Positions 61,024 through 64,000 of a stretch of DNA of 64,000 bases are shown piece by piece (the first letter of the stretch is position 1; each line of letters begins with the position of its first letter). The notes beneath the pieces are model-generated. The model had not been told where the DNA came from, made no database searches, and saw only the letters and a list, made by a program, of their open reading frames with translations. The position numbers were made by a program, and so were the translations under genes. The DNA is from VRUE01 sp963817905 (GTDB taxonomy: Bacteria; Actinomycetota; Thermoleophilia; Solirubrobacterales; 70-9). The stretch spans positions 1,231,313 through 1,295,312 of the forward strand of contig CAWFPS010000002.1 in the NCBI GenBank assembly GCA_963817905.1, written 5' to 3'.

Positions 61024-63215
61024 CCCGCGGTGACGCCGCCGCCGCCGGAGGGCGCGGCGGGTTCGGCCGGAGCCGGTTCCGCCGGTTCGGCGGGTTCCGG
61101 CGCCGCCGGTGCTTCTTCGGGTTCGGCGGGTTCGCTCGGTTCGCTTTCTTCCGGCGCCGGTTCCGTTTCGCCCGTCGATTCCGGCGCGGTGTAGGTCGAG
61201 CCCGAGTCGCGCTTGCTTTCCTTGCGTTCCTTCGCTTCCGCCGCCCGTTCGGCCCTGATTTCCTCCCAGGCTGAGATCACGCTGGCCCAGATCAGGGCCG
61301 GGAAGGTGCCCCCCATCACCGGGCCGCCGTTGTAGAGGGTCGTCATTGGCGTCGTCGTGTCGGCATAGCCGACCCAGACACAGGCGGTCACTTCGTCTTC
61401 GACCCCGCCGCAGAACCAAGCGTCGCCGTTGTTCTCGGTGGTGCCGGTCTTGCCCCACTGGCCCGAGGCGCCGATGTTGGCGTGGGTGCCGGTGCCGCTG
61501 GAGACCACGGTTTCGAGGATGCCCTTCGCTTCTTCAGCGACCCCTTCGGGGATCGCCTGGGTGTGGATCGAGTCGTTGTCGCCTTCCCTGATCGTGCGCC
61601 CGTCCTGGTCGGTTACCTGGGTGTAGGCGACGGGGCTGTCGCCCGGTCGCGGTGCCAGGGTGCCGCTGACCCGGTCGCCGTTGTTGCCGATTGTCGAGTA
61701 GGCGTAGGTCCAGCCCAGCGGCGTGACGCCGAGCTCGAGCCCGCCGAGCACCATCGAGGGGTTGGTCGAGACTGGGTCGTCATAGCCCGCCTTGTGAATC
61801 GTTCCCGCGATCGAGTGGGTGCGGTCCTGGATCGTCCTGCCTTTCAGCGCTTCGAGGCCGAGCTGGGCATAGATCGAGTTGTCCGAGTAGGTCGTGGCGC
61901 AGACGATGTCGCAGGAGCCGAGGTAGGAATCCTCGTCGTTGTTGACCTTGAAGACTTCCTGCCCGTGCTTGCCGTAGTGGATGTACTGCGGCGCCGATTC
62001 GAACGTCGTGTAGGGCGAGATGCCCTCCTCCAGAGCGGTGACCAGCGTGAACGGCTTGATCGAGGAGCCCGGCTGGCGGTGCCCCTGGGTGGCGAGGTTG
62101 AAGGGCTTGGTTTCGAAGTTGGGTCCCCCCACCATGGCCTTGACGCCGGCGTTGTGGTTGTCGATCACGACTACCGAGGCGGTGGCGGGGGAGTAGCCGA
62201 GATATGAGTTGACGGTTTCTTCGGCGGCGTCCTGCAGGCGCAGGTCGAGCGTCGACTTCACCTTCAGCCCGCCGAAGAAGGCCTTCGAGGCTCCGTAGCG
62301 TTCGACCAGCTGCTGGCGCAACCAGGCGGTGAAGTAGGGGGCCTTGGAATCGAGGTGGGGCGGTTCGATGTCGCCGGGCGAGGGCAGCGCCTGCATCCGG
62401 CCTTCGTCGTACTGCTCGCGCGTGATGTAGCCGTCGCCGTACATCTTTTCCAGCACCAGGTTGCGGCGGCCCAGCGCGTTTTCGGGGTAGGCCTTGGGGT
62501 CATACGCCGACGGCGAGGCGATGATCGCGGCCAGGGTCGCGGCCTCCCAGGGCTCGAGCGCCGAGGCGCAGGGCTGGGCCGGGGTGCCGCAGCCGGGATG
62601 CGCCTTGCCGAAGTAGGTTCGGGCCGCTGCCTCGATCCCGTAGGCGCCCTCGCCGAAGTAGATCGTGTTGAGGTACTCGGTGAGGATTTTGTCCTTGGCC
62701 CAGTGGCGCTCCAGGCGGTAGGCCAGGGCGGCCTCGCGAAACTTCTCGAAGACGGTCCGGCTTCCTTCCGCTTCCAGCGCGTTCTTGACGAACTGCTCGG
62801 TGATCGTCGAGGCGCCCTGCTGGGCGCTCTGGCTGAGAGCGTCCTTGACCAGGGCGCGGGCGATGCCCTGGAAGTCGACGCCGTTGTGTTCGTAGAAGCG
62901 CGAGTCCTCGATCGAGACCACCGCGTTCTTGATGTTGGGCGAGATCTGGCCCGAAGTGAGCAGGATCTTGTTCTGGTCGCTGGTCAGGGTGCCGATCGGC
63001 GCGCCAGACGAGTCGTACACCTCGCTGTTTTTCGAGGCCTTGTACTCGGCGAAGTTGTAGATCGCCGGCAGGTCCCGCGAGACAGCGGCCATCATCCCGA
63101 AGACCATCGAGACAAGCCCCAGCACGCCTAGCCCCAGTGCAACGAAGAGGATGCGTAGCTTCTTGAGGCGCGGCTTGCTGCGTTCCCCCGCCAAGAGAGC
63201 CCGGCAGTCTAGCAT
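61020..63215 (-). CDS. Class A penicillin-binding protein
   Basis: A 731-residue bifunctional peptidoglycan synthase. A cytoplasmic basic stretch and one membrane helix (KKLRILFVALGLGVLGLVSMVFGMM) are followed by the GT51 domain (SIEDSRFYEHNGVDFQGIARALVKD, QGASTITEQFVKNAL, RKILTEYLNTIYFGEGAYGIEAAARTYFGK-type). The transpeptidase has SxxK in PGSSIKPFTL, SxN in YSDNSIYAQLG and KTG in WGKTGTTENNGDAWF. The tail of about 75 residues is a Pro/Glu/Ala-rich linker (EPAEPEEAPAAPEPAEP) ending in GGGGVTAG. Glu in this tail is mostly GAA. ATG at 63215, only 7 bases from the divergent tyrS GTG. Confidence 0.92.
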   Translation of the reverse strand: MLDCRALLAGERSKPRLKKLRILFVALGLGVLGLVSMVFGMMAAVSRDLPAIYNFAEYKASKNSEVYDSSGAPIGTLTSDQNKILLTSGQISPNIKNAVVSIEDSRFYEHNGVDFQGIARALVKDALSQSAQQGASTITEQFVKNALEAEGSRTVFEKFREAALAYRLERHWAKDKILTEYLNTIYFGEGAYGIEAAARTYFGKAHPGCGTPAQPCASALEPWEAATLAAIIASPSAYDPKAYPENALGRRNLVLEKMYGDGYITREQYDEGRMQALPSPGDIEPPHLDSKAPYFTAWLRQQLVERYGASKAFFGGLKVKSTLDLRLQDAAEETVNSYLGYSPATASVVVIDNHNAGVKAMVGGPNFETKPFNLATQGHRQPGSSIKPFTLVTALEEGISPYTTFESAPQYIHYGKHGQEVFKVNNDEDSYLGSCDIVCATTYSDNSIYAQLGLEALKGRTIQDRTHSIAGTIHKAGYDDPVSTNPSMVLGGLELGVTPLGWTYAYSTIGNNGDRVSGTLAPRPGDSPVAYTQVTDQDGRTIREGDNDSIHTQAIPEGVAEEAKGILETVVSSGTGTHANIGASGQWGKTGTTENNGDAWFCGGVEDEVTACVWVGYADTTTPMTTLYNGGPVMGGTFPALIWASVISAWEEIRAERAAEAKERKESKRDSGSTYTAPESTGETEPAPEESEPSEPAEPEEAPAAPEPAEPAEPAPAEPAAPSGGGGVTAG

Positions 63216-63222
63216 TGGGCCC

Positions 63223-64000
63223 GTGGCGGACCTGACGCGCAATGCGGTCGACGTGCTGCCGGCGGGGATGCTCTCTGAGCAGCTGGCCGGCGGGCGCCCG
63301 CTGCGCGTGAAGCTGGGCATCGACCCGACCACGCCCGACATCCACCTCGGCCACACCGTCGTGCTCGAGAAGCTGCGCGAGTTCCAGCAGGCGGGCCATC
63401 GGGTCGTGCTGATCGTCGGCGACTTCACCGCCCGCGTCGGCGATCCCAGCGGTCGCTCCGCGCAGCGGCCAATGCCCTCGCCGGAGGAGGTCGAGGCCAA
63501 CGCCGCGACTTACCAGGAGCAGGCCTTCAAGCTGCTCGACCGCGAGCGCACCGAGGTCCGCTTCAACAGCGAGTGGCTGCGGATGGCACCCGAGGAGTTG
63601 CTCGGCCTGCTCGCCCAGACCACGGTCGCCCGCCTGATCGAGCGCGACGACTTCCAGAAGCGGCTCGCGGCCGGAGCGCCGATCGCGGCGCTGGAGCTGC
63701 TCTACCCGCTGCTGCAGGGCTATGACTCGGTCGCGGTCGAGGCCGACGTCGAGCTCGGCGGCACCGACCAGAAGTTCAACCTGCTCTTCGGCCGCGACGT
63801 CCAGTCGGCCTACGGCCAGAAGCCGCAGTCGATCCTCACCATGCCGATCCTGGTCGGCACCGACGGCGAGCGGAAGATGAGCAAGTCACTGGGCAACTAC
63901 ATTGGCGTCACCGAGGCCCCGGAGGAGATGTTCGGCAAGACGATGCGCGTCCCCGACATGGCGATGCCCGAGTACTTCCGCCTCGTGCTCGGCAGCGAGC
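63223..64000 (+). CDS. tyrS: Tyrosyl-tRNA synthetase, 5' part
   Basis: The first 259 codons of a class I synthetase that runs off the window. Visible: LGIDPTTPDIHLGHTVVLEKLREFQQAGHRVVLIVGDFTARVGDPSGRS with the HIGH-type HLGHT, ARLIERDDFQKRL, YPLLQGYDSVAVEADVELGGTDQKFNLLFGRDVQ and KMSKSLGNYIGV. This is the TyrRS-2 (TyrZ-like) subtype common in many bacteria. The start may be GTG 63223 or ATG 63268. The C-terminal RNA-binding domain lies beyond the window. Confidence 0.94.
   Translation, partial: MADLTRNAVDVLPAGMLSEQLAGGRPLRVKLGIDPTTPDIHLGHTVVLEKLREFQQAGHRVVLIVGDFTARVGDPSGRSAQRPMPSPEEVEANAATYQEQAFKLLDRERTEVRFNSEWLRMAPEELLGLLAQTTVARLIERDDFQKRLAAGAPIAALELLYPLLQGYDSVAVEADVELGGTDQKFNLLFGRDVQSAYGQKPQSILTMPILVGTDGERKMSKSLGNYIGVTEAPEEMFGKTMRVPDMAMPEYFRLVLGSE

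Overview
The window is GC-rich bacterial chromosome, very probably from an actinobacterium of the class Thermoleophilia (Solirubrobacterales or relatives). The inference rests on G/C-rich third positions, a complete gatCAB set, menaquinone genes, an actinobacterial-type SerC, and small secreted proteins with GAVT-x-x-KL and RTX repeats that are common in that class. No database search was possible, so the placement is not proven. I see no phage, insertion sequence, CRISPR array or rRNA. This is a housekeeping region whose unusual content lies between, and sometimes inside, the genes.

Layout. 1-9.6 kb: 3' part of dnaE, a Cys-rich small protein, an acyl-CoA dehydrogenase, nfo, an aberrant tRNA gene, gltX, an HDOD-LuxR regulator, a membrane coiled-coil protein and a NarL-type response regulator. 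9.2-15.6 kb: Rrf2 regulator-cysK-cysE (overlapping), a lipoprotein, pcrA/uvrD, folD and a membrane protein. 15.6-23 kb: GMC oxidoreductase and a membrane protein (minus), gatC-gatA-gatB, a type II NADH dehydrogenase with a palindromic operator, and a zinc-ribbon membrane protein. 23-28 kb: polyprenyl-phosphate-type glycosyltransferase, two tandem GT39/ArnT-like membrane glycosyltransferases (one frameshifted) and, divergently, sqdB. 28-30.4 kb: ilvB-ilvN. 30.4-39.1 kb: menaquinone genes menF, menD, menC, menA, menB, menE plus an acyltransferase. 39.1-44.6 kb: ilvC, a cupin, serC-serA and a quinone oxidoreductase. 44.6-50 kb: RTX protein, MFS exporter, leuA with a leader peptide, ClC channel. 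49.8-64 kb: an XRE-cupin regulator in tandem with leuC-leuD, a methyltransferase, leuB, a secreted repeat protein, ilvE, cimA, a DegT aminotransferase, argH, a DNA glycosylase, a class A PBP and the start of tyrS.

Together the genes give almost complete branched-chain amino-acid synthesis: citramalate entry (cimA), leuCDB, ilvBN, ilvC, ilvE and leuA. ilvD is not in the window. Cysteine and serine branches and the pathway from chorismate to demethylmenaquinone (without menH) are also present.

Most notable signals: (1) three copies of a roughly 70-bp repeat beside the stop codons of dnaE, ilvC and ilvB, each enclosed by 16-19 nt arms that pair with each other but differ in sequence from copy to copy; (2) many long perfect palindromes, two families of which recur, and several of which lie inside or form the 3' end of coding regions (GMC oxidoreductase, menC, gatA, ndh); (3) a leucine-rich leader ORF before leuA whose Leu-codon run is complementary to the leuA ribosome-binding site; (4) a tRNA gene with an 8-nt anticodon loop whose anticodon arm is half of a 16-bp inverted repeat; (5) three clear single-base frameshifts (leuC, a glycosyltransferase, a methyltransferase), which may be real or assembly errors.
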